A model generated the notes under the pieces. That model saw nothing but the letters and a program-made list of their open reading frames with translations, made no database searches and was not told the DNA's origin. From Pyrinomonadaceae bacterium (GTDB taxonomy: Bacteria > Acidobacteriota > Blastocatellia > Pyrinomonadales > Pyrinomonadaceae): a stretch of DNA of 64,000 bases. The position numbers and the translations under genes were made by a program. Positions 40,137 through 49,138 of the stretch are shown piece by piece (position 1 is the stretch's first letter; each line of letters begins with the position of its first letter). The DNA is taken from assembly GCA_014380365.1 (NCBI GenBank), contig JACMJZ010000026.1, forward strand, positions 1 through 64,000, in the 5' to 3' direction.

Positions 40137-41156
40137 TCAATCGGCGACGCTGGCGCGCAAGCTCTGTGCAATCAAAGGCACGATGCGGCGGGGGATGTCG
40201 ATAGCTGCTTTGATATGGCGGGCGTGGGTGAAGTGGCCGGCGACGTAAACGCCGCGCACGCTTGTTTCAAATGTTACCGGGTCGTAAGCGGGAACTTCGG
40301 TTAACTTTCCGGGCTCAGTCTGCACGCCGAGTTTTTTCAGCATAGTCAAATCAGCGTCGCTCCCAATCAGAACAAACACCACATCGTTGGCAATCTTGAG
40401 AATCTCACCTTCCTCTGTTTTCAGGGTTACGGTCAGTTCGGTAATCTCAAGAATGTCTTTGTAAAGGATGACGCGCAGATGGCCGGCGGCAATCTGCTGC
40501 TCAAGAGGTTTGCGTACCCAGTGCTTCATCGCGCCCGCTTTGGGGTCATGGTTCTCCCAGTCGTCCCGCCAGATTGCCAGCGTCGTGCGCGCCCCCTCCT
40601 CGGCCAGGAACAAGGCTGCTTCGGCGGCGCTGTTGCCACCGCCAACTACGAGGGCATCTTTGCGAACATAAGCGTAAGGCTCAACGAACAGATGGTGAGT
40701 CTTGGGGAGGTCTTCGCCGGGAATGTTCAGCCGCCTCGGATGGGCCATCGCACCAATGGCAAACAATATCCGCGACGCCTGGTAGCGGTTCTTGTCAGTG
40801 TGAACGAGGAACTCCGGGCCGCCTTTCTCAATATCGTTCTCAATGAGATTCTCAAGGTCGACAACTCGCTCCCCGGCATTGATCCGCAGATCATGTTCGA
40901 GGACAAAGTGTATGTAATGGGAAAGCAACTCCTCACGCGTCGGCTTGTCGCGACAGGGTTTCAATGCGCCTGCATCCATCTCCAACTCGTTAGGAGTAGA
41001 AAAAAGAGTTCGGCCCACGGGATAGCGACGAATGGTGTCGGCAATCGTTCCTTTCTCGATTACGAGATAGCTCAGTCCTTCCTGCGCGGCCGCGCGCGCG
41101 GCGGAAAGTCCGGCTGGGCCAGCGCCGATGATTAGTAAGTCGAGTTGATTGCTCAT
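40137..41156 (-). CDS. ypdA: YpdA family FAD/NAD(P) oxidoreductase (putative bacillithiol disulfide reductase)
   Basis: LDLLIIGAGPAGLSAARAAAQEGLSYLVIEKG; RRYPVGRTLFSTPNELEM; DALVVGGGNSAAEAALFLAEEG. Confidence 0.85.
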   Translation of the reverse strand: MSNQLDLLIIGAGPAGLSAARAAAQEGLSYLVIEKGTIADTIRRYPVGRTLFSTPNELEMDAGALKPCRDKPTREELLSHYIHFVLEHDLRINAGERVVDLENLIENDIEKGGPEFLVHTDKNRYQASRILFAIGAMAHPRRLNIPGEDLPKTHHLFVEPYAYVRKDALVVGGGNSAAEAALFLAEEGARTTLAIWRDDWENHDPKAGAMKHWVRKPLEQQIAAGHLRVILYKDILEITELTVTLKTEEGEILKIANDVVFVLIGSDADLTMLKKLGVQTEPGKLTEVPAYDPVTFETSVRGVYVAGHFTHARHIKAAIDIPRRIVPLIAQSLRASVAD

Positions 41157-41170
41157 CTGATCAGGTTAGG

Positions 41171-41272
41171 AAAGTCCAAAGTCCAAAGTCCAAAGTTAGC
41201 AGCCCGCATCGCTATCAAGGGGTTGCCTGGGTTTTCTGACTTTGGACTTTGGACATTGGACATTGGACTTTC
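41171..41272. repeat. Inverted heptanucleotide array, unit aaagtcc
   Basis: aaagtcc x3 aaagtta ... gactttg gactttg gacattg gacattg gactttc. Confidence 0.92.
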
Positions 41273-42376
41273 TTAGACGAACACCTCGCCGTGCGCGACA
41301 ATCACTGAAGGCCCACCCACGCGAACTTCAGTAACCGCACCGGGTTTGCCTGTGACTTCAATATTGATTCTGCTCGGGCGATGCATGAAATCACCTTGCT
41401 CTATTACGAAGCGGAACTGCCCATCAATCGGTTCAATACTCTGCGCGCCGTGATGAACCAGGTAAGCGCCCAAGGCGCCGGCGGCGCTGCCGGTCGCCGG
41501 ATCTTCCGGAATGTTGTCGCCCGGCGCGAACATGCGTGTGTGTACACGCGCCGCGCCAATCTCGATCGTTTCACGACTAAAGACGGAGCAGCCGGTGGCA
41601 CCCGTCCCGTCATAGATTTCCGCGAGCAATGCAGCGTTTACCCTGCATCTGCGCAAGTCTGCTAGTGATCGAATCGGAACCGCCAGGAACGGCAAGCCGG
41701 TGGAAATCACCTGGATCGGCAGAGTCTCGTCAAGGTCTTCGATCGCCAGGCCCAACGCGCGTGTAAGGTCCTCCTGTTCGCCCCGGTCATCCAGCACGTT
41801 CCCCATTTTAGGATTGCCCTGCGTCATCACCACTTGTACGGGGACGCCAGCTTCGAACTCGATGTCGACCGGCAAGACACCGATGCCGACTTCTTGATAA
41901 ATCCGCGTCCAGCCATTGTTATTCTCCGGCAACGGCACAACACCTTCATGCGCCAGCGCGTTCCACGTGCCAACAACCGGATGACCGGCAAAAGGGATTT
42001 CCCGCGCTGGTGTGAAGATGCGAAGGCGACGTAGGACTTTGGGGGAATCAGAGTTCGCTTGCAAATTCCTCTGGGCTACTTCCCCCGCGTTACGATTCTC
42101 TGTCCCTGCGGTTTGTGCGCTCGGTTCGCTGACATCCGTCGACGTCGGATCGCTTGCAGCTTTCGGTTCACTCTTCGCTGACTGTTGATTGCTTTCTGCT
42201 GATTGCTCCCTAACCGGCCTGAGCACAAACACCGTTTCTGAAAGATTCATCTCGCGAGCAATCTTCATCATCTGTTCGTCAGTGAGTCCTTCAGCCTCAG
42301 GAAACACTGCGAGGGGATTCCCGGCAAAAGGTTCGCGCGTAAACACGTCGAGTTGTATGAAACGGTGGCTGCTCAA
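41273..42376 (-). CDS. PhzF family phenazine biosynthesis-like isomerase with internal low-complexity insertion
   Basis: FIQLDVFTREPFAGNPLAVFPEAEGL; RLRIFTPAREIPFAGHPVVGTWNAL; DPATGSAAGALGAYLVHHG. Confidence 0.92.
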   Translation of the reverse strand: MSSHRFIQLDVFTREPFAGNPLAVFPEAEGLTDEQMMKIAREMNLSETVFVLRPVREQSAESNQQSAKSEPKAASDPTSTDVSEPSAQTAGTENRNAGEVAQRNLQANSDSPKVLRRLRIFTPAREIPFAGHPVVGTWNALAHEGVVPLPENNNGWTRIYQEVGIGVLPVDIEFEAGVPVQVVMTQGNPKMGNVLDDRGEQEDLTRALGLAIEDLDETLPIQVISTGLPFLAVPIRSLADLRRCRVNAALLAEIYDGTGATGCSVFSRETIEIGAARVHTRMFAPGDNIPEDPATGSAAGALGAYLVHHGAQSIEPIDGQFRFVIEQGDFMHRPSRINIEVTGKPGAVTEVRVGGPSVIVAHGEVFV

Positions 42377-42771
42377 GGTTTAATAATCCAGTATTTTTGA
42401 AATGCTTCTCCACATCATCCGGGCGTTGTAAGGTTTGGGTCAAGCACAGAAATTTTACTATTGCATGAAAGGTGTTGGCAGTGATCGTCATCATTATTGA
42501 ACCATGGAGTTGGTTGGTCCCAAAACGAATTAGCCTGACACCCGTCAGAGGGAACGGGAAAGAGCCTGAGACGAGCGAGCGTCTTGTTTGGAGCTTGCGG
42601 CTACTCAAGCATTCTCACGTCGTTGGAATCTTGTAAAAAGTTCATTGACTTTCCCGTCCCTGTTGGAATATCGTCGGCCCGCTTTTTACGCATTCCTCCC
42701 AAACTGACACAAGTAATGGGAAGCTGGCCCCTGGCTTTACCCGTTTGTCTGGCCGATAGGCGGAACCCGAA

Positions 42772-43128
42772 ATGACAAGACTAATAATGTTTGCTCGATA
42801 TGAAGTTGTGTTCTTGTTGGCGGCACTTGCCGCAATAGTGCTATTTCAGATCTTCACGGGAAGAATCATCACCAGGGGGCTGCTCAGTGAGAAAGGTAAG
42901 GAGGGTGTCGCAGCCTTCAGCCCGACGCGTTTGCAGTTACTTCTATTCACCCTCGGCGTCGGGTTTTATGTTCTCGGGCAGGTCATGAACTCTATCGCCG
43001 CGGGCAAGCCCGCCTTTCCCGAAATAGACCTCAACGTGATGTTGATCCTGGGGGGCAGCCATGCGCTTTTCCTGGGCGCCAAGGCATTGCCTCAATCCGG
43101 ATCGAAACCAGATGTCTCAAACCAATAG
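42772..43128 (+). CDS. Small membrane protein, paralogous to 43147..43593
   Basis: SPTRLQLLLFTLGVGFYVLGQ...PAFPEIDLNVMLILGGSHALFLGAKAL. Confidence 0.65.
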   Translation: MTRLIMFARYEVVFLLAALAAIVLFQIFTGRIITRGLLSEKGKEGVAAFSPTRLQLLLFTLGVGFYVLGQVMNSIAAGKPAFPEIDLNVMLILGGSHALFLGAKALPQSGSKPDVSNQ

Positions 43129-43146
43129 AAATCAAAGGAGCCCAAG

Positions 43147-43593
43147 ATGTATTTTGAAAATACCAGCTTCGCATTTGCTTTTGAGTTTCACAACCTTGCC
43201 TTGTTCATGGGTTGGACACTTGCGATTCTCATAGCGGTATTCGCCCTGGCGATCATCTATAAGATGTGGAAAGGGCACATTGACCTCTCCTATCTAATCG
43301 CAGGAGACGATGGCGCCGCGAGCCTCTCGCGGTTCCAATTTCTTATTTTCACGTTTGTGATTGCGCTGAGTTTGTTTTTGATCATTGTCAACACGCCAAC
43401 TGGACCAGCATTCCCAGATATCCCCAATAGCATTCTCGCATTGTTAGGGATCAGCGGAGGCTCCTACGTGGCGTCGAAGGGTGTTGACGTTAGTGCACCG
43501 GCGAAAACGACGACCACAATAGTATCGCCGAATGACCCGCCAAAGGACCCTACTGTCATAACCGAGAAAGTCGAACCGAAATCGGTGGAATAG
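43147..43593 (+). CDS. Small membrane protein, paralogous to 42772..43128
   Basis: SLSRFQFLIFTFVIALSLFLIIV...PAFPDIPNSILALLGISGGSYVASKGV. Confidence 0.68.
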   Translation: MYFENTSFAFAFEFHNLALFMGWTLAILIAVFALAIIYKMWKGHIDLSYLIAGDDGAASLSRFQFLIFTFVIALSLFLIIVNTPTGPAFPDIPNSILALLGISGGSYVASKGVDVSAPAKTTTTIVSPNDPPKDPTVITEKVEPKSVE

Positions 43594-43859
43594 AGCAAGT
43601 GTTTTTAGCAGCTCACTTGCCGGTCATCTGGTCTAGTTTGGCGAACGGAGACGACGCGAGCAGGTTGTGGGGTGGGAGTGCGCTGCGATTCCTTCGCGGC
43701 GCCCCCCGCGTTACGATTTTCCGTAACCGAGGCCTAGCTGGTAGTTCAGAGTTCAGCCGTGAGGCTGCGGATTTTGCTACCTATTGGAACGCAAACTAAG
43801 TTTTGAACTCCGAACTGCATCAGTACTTAACGAATCGTTTGCTTGGTGTTTACTGTCTA

Positions 43860-44025
43860 TTCGCGCTGACTGTTCCTCAGTCGGCTTGAGCGCAAAAGTT
43901 TTCTTTGAGAGATTCATCTCGCACCAATCTCATCGTTTGCCATCGCTCAACCCTTCCGTCTCCGGAAACATTGCCAGCGGATCACCAGACTTGGCCAGGT
44001 TCGTCGTTGAAACGTTTTCGCACCT
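43860..44025 (-). pseudogene. Degraded second copy of phzF 5' region
   Basis: Minus strand GDPLAMFPETEGLSDGK then, after a frameshift, MNLSKKTFALKPTEEQSA versus GNPLAVFPEAEGLTDEQ...MNLSETVFVLRPVREQSA in the intact gene. Confidence 0.8.
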
Positions 44026-44316
44026 TGTGACATATCGGGTAGATGCAAGAGTATTGGCAGTACGCATGCCAGTAAGTTCTGAATTGAGTACGGCACTGGT
44101 GAGGTCGACGATCTTCCGGTCTCTTATCGTGGGGCTTTCTTCTAAGAGCACCTTTGAAAGGCCACGTCGAGCGCACTCTTTAGTTCAATTGCTCCGTCAG
44201 GTGAACCGCCAATGGGATGGTTTTCACATGCAAGTTCTCTCACACTTAGTCAAGCAGCTAAGATTCATACGGCCCGCCAGAGCAGCAATGGCGGACGGTT
44301 GGAAAAGGAGACGTCA

Positions 44317-44727
44317 ATGGCAAACAAGAAGACCGTTGTCAGCAAGCTCTGCAAGAAAACGAGGAGAGTATTGATTGGGAGTGTCCGAGTTAATGAAGGG
44401 CAGCATCTTCATTACTTTGTGACGGTCAAGGGTTCAAGGCCGCTATTTACTCTGGCCTGTGAACACAAACCGCATTTCGATTCCAAAGAACTTGGCCCTT
44501 CCCGACAAGACTACGACATCGTGTGGCCGAGGAGTTCCGCAGATGCGGGAGGTCCGGATACTTACACTTTCGCGATGTCATTCGCCGGCGCCGACAAATA
44601 CACGCTCCGCGTGGAACTACACGATGCGAGCCATCAGCGGGTTGATGACGGAGTGATAGTGGATGCCGACTACGACGGCAACCCCGCCTCAATCTTGTGT
44701 AACGAATCTTTCGTTGTTCGCACCTAG
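44317..44727 (+). CDS. Hypothetical protein
   Basis: MANKKTVVSKLCKKTRRVLIGSVRVNEGQHLHYFVTVKG; ggag RBS upstream. Confidence 0.6.
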   Translation: MANKKTVVSKLCKKTRRVLIGSVRVNEGQHLHYFVTVKGSRPLFTLACEHKPHFDSKELGPSRQDYDIVWPRSSADAGGPDTYTFAMSFAGADKYTLRVELHDASHQRVDDGVIVDADYDGNPASILCNESFVVRT

Positions 44728-44745
44728 CCCATGGAGATTAATCCA

Positions 44746-46053
44746 ATGAAAAACAGACTCACTATCCAAACCATCTTAATCTTCATCATTCTGTGTATTC
44801 CAGGCATGGTCTTCGCACAGGATGAGTGCATAAGTCCGACTCAGCCTCGCACGGTAACCGAATACTTAGAGGAACGCATCTGTGTGAATTTGATGGGGCG
44901 TGTCGATCAGACCGATCCCACCAAGCAGGCGGGAGCCCCGGCTGCGGCCGCAAACTCCACCTCGCTGGTGGAAAAAAGCTCGGCCCCAGACCTCTTGGGT
45001 TTTGGGCTGGATCTCCTGAAACTTTCGGACAACGGTGGAGCTGACAAAAAGTCTGCCACCCCCAAGACGCTGACGTTTTCGGCGTACGCACTGAAATCTG
45101 CTATGTCGGGTCAGGATCCGCTCGACCCTGAAATCTACAACCAGAACCGGCGGGCGCGCAGTGTCTCTTTTACGGTGGGCTACGAGGTGCCCGAGAACGC
45201 TGATGATAGGGACCCTATTATTGGGATTAAGTGGCTCGCGATCAACGGCCGAGATCTCAGCCAAAAAAAGAATCAGGACGAACTGGACAAAGTCCTGCCT
45301 GCGTTGCAAAAGTCGGCAGTAGGTTTTAGTGTGATTCGCGCTAAGGCCGTGGACTACATTTTCTCTCTCTTAGTGCTAAGGGCCAATCTGCCTACTGGAG
45401 TAAAGCTAACGGATCGGGAAGACTTTGATAAGAAAACTGTCGTTAATGGAGCGATCTTTGAGAGCATCCTGAGCTCTCTGAGTGACGATGAGAAGAAACG
45501 AATTGATGTAATAGTTGCGACCAGGATCAGTGACTTCGCCAGTTTAGACACCGTGACGAAGAACGCTGTAGAGGCCATTCGCAGCCAACCCCAGCTCGCG
45601 TTGGCGTTCTCTACTACACAACGCAAGGGTGGCCGGCCTGACGAGTACAATGGCACTTTGACGTTCGACAAGGGAATGGGAACGAACAGCATCTCGATGA
45701 ACGGCTCCTTCATCTTCAAAAAGAACGGGCTCGGTGAGGACACAAGCGGGGGCAAGTTTGCGGCCGCGTTCCACCTGCCCCTCAGCGGCTTCAAGCCCCT
45801 TGATTACAAAGACCCAATGCTCCTCAGTATCGAAGGTGATGCCACGGCGATGACGAAAACCGCGCCAATTTACAAGGCGCAAGCGAAGTTGACCATTCCG
45901 ATAATGGCCGGCATGGAGATTCCTATCTCCGTCTCAGTCGCCAACCGAACGGAGTTTGTGAAAGAGAAAGAGGTCAAAGGTAAGTTCGGCTTCACCTTCG
46001 ACGTCAGCAAAGCCTTGAAGGCGTTCCGTGACAGCTTCCTAAGGATACAATAA
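44746..46053 (+). CDS. Hypothetical secreted protein
   Basis: Signal peptide MKNRLTIQTILIFIILCIPGMVFAQ; no confident family; start may be 44731. Confidence 0.6.
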   Translation: MKNRLTIQTILIFIILCIPGMVFAQDECISPTQPRTVTEYLEERICVNLMGRVDQTDPTKQAGAPAAAANSTSLVEKSSAPDLLGFGLDLLKLSDNGGADKKSATPKTLTFSAYALKSAMSGQDPLDPEIYNQNRRARSVSFTVGYEVPENADDRDPIIGIKWLAINGRDLSQKKNQDELDKVLPALQKSAVGFSVIRAKAVDYIFSLLVLRANLPTGVKLTDREDFDKKTVVNGAIFESILSSLSDDEKKRIDVIVATRISDFASLDTVTKNAVEAIRSQPQLALAFSTTQRKGGRPDEYNGTLTFDKGMGTNSISMNGSFIFKKNGLGEDTSGGKFAAAFHLPLSGFKPLDYKDPMLLSIEGDATAMTKTAPIYKAQAKLTIPIMAGMEIPISVSVANRTEFVKEKEVKGKFGFTFDVSKALKAFRDSFLRIQ

Positions 46054-46192
46054 TCAACATCCCCTAGACGCTGCGGACGGAAGCCGAACCTGTGATTAAG
46101 CCCGGTTTCTGAACTCAACCCAAATGCCAGGAAAACCGCCATGTGTTTGAAACAATCGTTCCCCATCAAACCTGGACTAAAGGAGAAGAATC

Positions 46193-47074
46193 ATGCCAGT
46201 TCTAAAACAAGGGTCATCCGGACCAGAAGTAACGGCACTACAAACGAAACTAAAACAGCTTGGCTTTGCGCCCCAGGGAGTGGACGGAAATTTTGGCCCG
46301 GGCACTGAGGCTGCGGTTATCGCCTTCCAAAAGAGCAAGGGTCTGACCGCCGATGGTAAGGCCGGGCCGGCGACACTTGCCGCGCTGGAATCCAGCGGCG
46401 GCGCATCGGACGCAGCTTCGACAAGCTCGCCCACGAGCAACGCGAGCTCCGCCGCTACCAGCAGCGGAGGGTTAAACTTGGCCGCTCTCTCGGGCCTTAT
46501 TCCTGCTGCTGTTATTGCGCAGATTCCTGAGACTGCCGAGAAATTTGGCATCACGAGCAACCTTAGATTGGCTCATTTCCTGGCCCAGTGCGCTCTTGAG
46601 TCGATGGAATTCAAGGCTACGGTCGAGAAGCTGGGCTACAGCAGTGCCGAGCGCATACTCAAAATATTCAAGAAGTATTTCAAAACCGTCGATCCCGCTC
46701 CGTATGTCAACAATCCTGAAAAACTTGCCAACCGCGTATATGCCAACCGGATGGGAAATGGCGATGAGGCTTCGGGCGACGGATTCAAATTCCGTGGCCG
46801 GGGTTACATCCAGCTGACCGGCAGAAACAACTACACCAGCTTTAGCAGCTTCATTGGTGAAGATTGCGTTGCCAACCCCGACCTGGTCGCCACAACCTAT
46901 CCTCTCGCTTCGGCCGGATTCTTTTTCAACTCAAACAGGATATGGGGGCTGTGCGATCGAGGATCGAGCGACGCCGCGGTGTATGCCGTCTCGAAGGCAG
47001 TTAACGGCGATCCGCCGCATGCTGTTCCGGAGAGAACGCAGTACTTCAAGAAATTCTATAACGCATTGACCTAG
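46193..47074 (+). CDS. Peptidoglycan-binding domain plus GH19 chitinase/endolysin-like protein
   Basis: GSSGPEVTALQTKLKQLGFAPQGVDGNFGPGTEAAVIAFQKSKGL; FLAQCALESMEFKATVEKLGYSSAERILKIFKKYF...FRGRGYIQLTGRNNY. Confidence 0.85.
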   Translation: MPVLKQGSSGPEVTALQTKLKQLGFAPQGVDGNFGPGTEAAVIAFQKSKGLTADGKAGPATLAALESSGGASDAASTSSPTSNASSAATSSGGLNLAALSGLIPAAVIAQIPETAEKFGITSNLRLAHFLAQCALESMEFKATVEKLGYSSAERILKIFKKYFKTVDPAPYVNNPEKLANRVYANRMGNGDEASGDGFKFRGRGYIQLTGRNNYTSFSSFIGEDCVANPDLVATTYPLASAGFFFNSNRIWGLCDRGSSDAAVYAVSKAVNGDPPHAVPERTQYFKKFYNALT

Positions 47075-47215
47075 CGCGCGTATTCTTCAAGTTTTGTAGT
47101 TGGCGGTAGGGATCGGTACAGCCGATCACAACCGACTACTCCAGCCTTGAACCGACTGTTCACGCGTGTGATCTGACACGCGACTTACCAACCAAACTAC
47201 TCAGCGGAGGCTACT

Positions 47216-47851
47216 ATGAAAATCGAAACACAACTTCCCGAAAGCGGGGTCGGCTTTGGTACGAACAACCGGGGGGCCAGCGGCGAATTTCAGTTTGGAC
47301 AGCAATCAACAATCGACGCGGCTCTCGCCGTCGGCACTGCGTGGAATGCTGCTCATCCTGACCATCCTTTCTCGATCGGACAGATTTCCCTTAAGGGCGG
47401 CGGGCCAATGCCGCCACATCTTTCGCACCGGCTGGGCGTGGATGTTGATGTGAGGCCGGTGCGAAAGGATGGAAAAAACGCGAGGGTACTCATCACCGAT
47501 CCTGAATACGATCGAGCCCGAACCACGGCGTTGATCGACCTATGGTGGCGGAAAGCTCCAGTCCAGTTGGTGTTGTTCAACGACACCACCGTCATCGGCG
47601 CGGGGTTAAGTAGACCTTCGCCGGGCCATGCCAACCACTTCCATGTCCGCCTGAGGATGCGAGGCGCGACCATCAAAATCAAAGACCGTGGCTCTGACGT
47701 GGCGGAGTTGCAGACGAAATTGGGGATCGAGTCGGATGGCCGTTTTGGTCCGGGCACGGCGCAAGCGGTCGAAGACTTCCAGGCTGGACATGGTCTCATT
47801 CCCGACGGCGTTGTCGGCCGCGACACATGGAAGGCCCTGGGAATTACCTAA
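47216..47851 (+). CDS. Penicillin-insensitive murein endopeptidase-like (M74/M15) protein with C-terminal peptidoglycan-binding domain
   Basis: PMPPHLSHRLGVDVDVRPVRKDG; GHANHFHVRLRMRG; GSDVAELQTKLGIESDGRFGPGTAQAVEDFQAGHGL. Confidence 0.82.
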   Translation: MKIETQLPESGVGFGTNNRGASGEFQFGQQSTIDAALAVGTAWNAAHPDHPFSIGQISLKGGGPMPPHLSHRLGVDVDVRPVRKDGKNARVLITDPEYDRARTTALIDLWWRKAPVQLVLFNDTTVIGAGLSRPSPGHANHFHVRLRMRGATIKIKDRGSDVAELQTKLGIESDGRFGPGTAQAVEDFQAGHGLIPDGVVGRDTWKALGIT

Positions 47852-47995
47852 ACAAACCGGGCTCACCGGTGTCGACTCACCCTTATGTCCGATAAGCTTT
47901 GGCTTGTCGTTGCGATGCGACAAACTGAAGTTTGTCGGACATCTTTTTAGACCGCTTTGCCTGCGCCTTAACTGGCCCGTTATAATCGCCTCACC

Positions 47996-48982
47996 TTGGC
48001 GCCCGACAACCAGAATGATTCTCAATCTCGCCGCTCCGCATCCCTTTCTCGCAAAGACTTGTGCGGGCTTTTTCTTCCCATCACCACGCCATTTCTAAGC
48101 GACGGAAGTCTTGATGTGGAGGGCTTGTCTACGAACATCCGGAAATGGAATCAGACGGGAGTCTCTGGCTATGTTGTCCTGGGGTCAACCGGCGAACGCG
48201 TACATCTGGACGAACGTGAGTACGTCGATGTAATCGAGGCGGCTCGCCGCGAGTCGCCGAGTAGTCTTCCTTTCATCGTCGGCGCTGGTCAGCAAAGCAC
48301 GCGCGGGACTATCGCTGAAATCAAGCGTGCCGCGTCGGCAGGTGCGGATGCTGTGTTAGTGCTCACTCCACATTTTTACCGCGCTGCCATTACCTCTGAA
48401 GTCCTTATCAGGCATTATCACGAAATTGCGGGTGCTTCGACACTGCCGGTAATTCTTTACAGCATGCCGGCTCTGACGGGGATAAAAATCGATGCAGAAA
48501 CCGCGGCGCGCTTGAGTGAACATGAAAACATCATCGGCATCAAGGATAGCTCTGCTGAAATAGACGGACTACAAAAAACCATCAACCTTGCCGGCGACGA
48601 TTTTGCCGTACTCACCGGAAACGGAACGGTGTTTTACGAAGGACTGCGAGCAGGCGCATGTGGCGGGATCCTCGCGGTGGGTTGCGCGGCTCCGGCTCTC
48701 TGCCTGGCGATCTTTACCGCAGTGCAATCGGGAGAAATGGAGCGTGCGGCGCGATTGCAAGCGACTCTCTCTCCGCTGGCGGCTGCGGTAACCACCAGGT
48801 TCGGAATCGGCGGCCTCAAGGCTGCCCTTGAAATCAGGGGCTACGCCGGCGGCTTCCCGCGCGCACCACTGCAAGCGCCGGAGCAAACGGCCCGCGAAGA
48901 GATCCGACGATACCTGGAAGAATCTGATAACGCCCTCCGTAACCTTTCCGATCCCACAGATTCAAATCAAGGCAACCTCTAA
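47996..48982 (+). CDS. Dihydrodipicolinate synthase/N-acetylneuraminate lyase family protein
   Basis: GLFLPITTPFLSDGSLDVEGLSTNIRKWNQTGVSGYVVLGSTGE; VILYSMPALTGIKID; NIIGIKDSS. Confidence 0.88.
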   Translation: MAPDNQNDSQSRRSASLSRKDLCGLFLPITTPFLSDGSLDVEGLSTNIRKWNQTGVSGYVVLGSTGERVHLDEREYVDVIEAARRESPSSLPFIVGAGQQSTRGTIAEIKRAASAGADAVLVLTPHFYRAAITSEVLIRHYHEIAGASTLPVILYSMPALTGIKIDAETAARLSEHENIIGIKDSSAEIDGLQKTINLAGDDFAVLTGNGTVFYEGLRAGACGGILAVGCAAPALCLAIFTAVQSGEMERAARLQATLSPLAAAVTTRFGIGGLKAALEIRGYAGGFPRAPLQAPEQTAREEIRRYLEESDNALRNLSDPTDSNQGNL

Positions 48983-49138
48983 CACGACTCCATTCCCACC
49001 CTTTTTCTTAATCGGTGTAATCCGCGTAATCTGTAGATGGGAGTTTTCAGCGGCTCTCGGCGCCAAGTCGCCACTGGTACAAGACGGGTATCCTGCGTAG
49101 AATGCGTTTAAGATGACGGTCGTCAGGAGTACCATAAA

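Noticed and set aside
43784-44374. 196-aa plus-strand ORF between the small membrane protein and 44317 gene
   Set aside because: Runs antisense through the phzF pseudogene remnant; composition explained by that remnant
42772-47851. Complete prophage
   Set aside because: Lysin-like genes only; no integrase, capsid, tail, portal or terminase recognised
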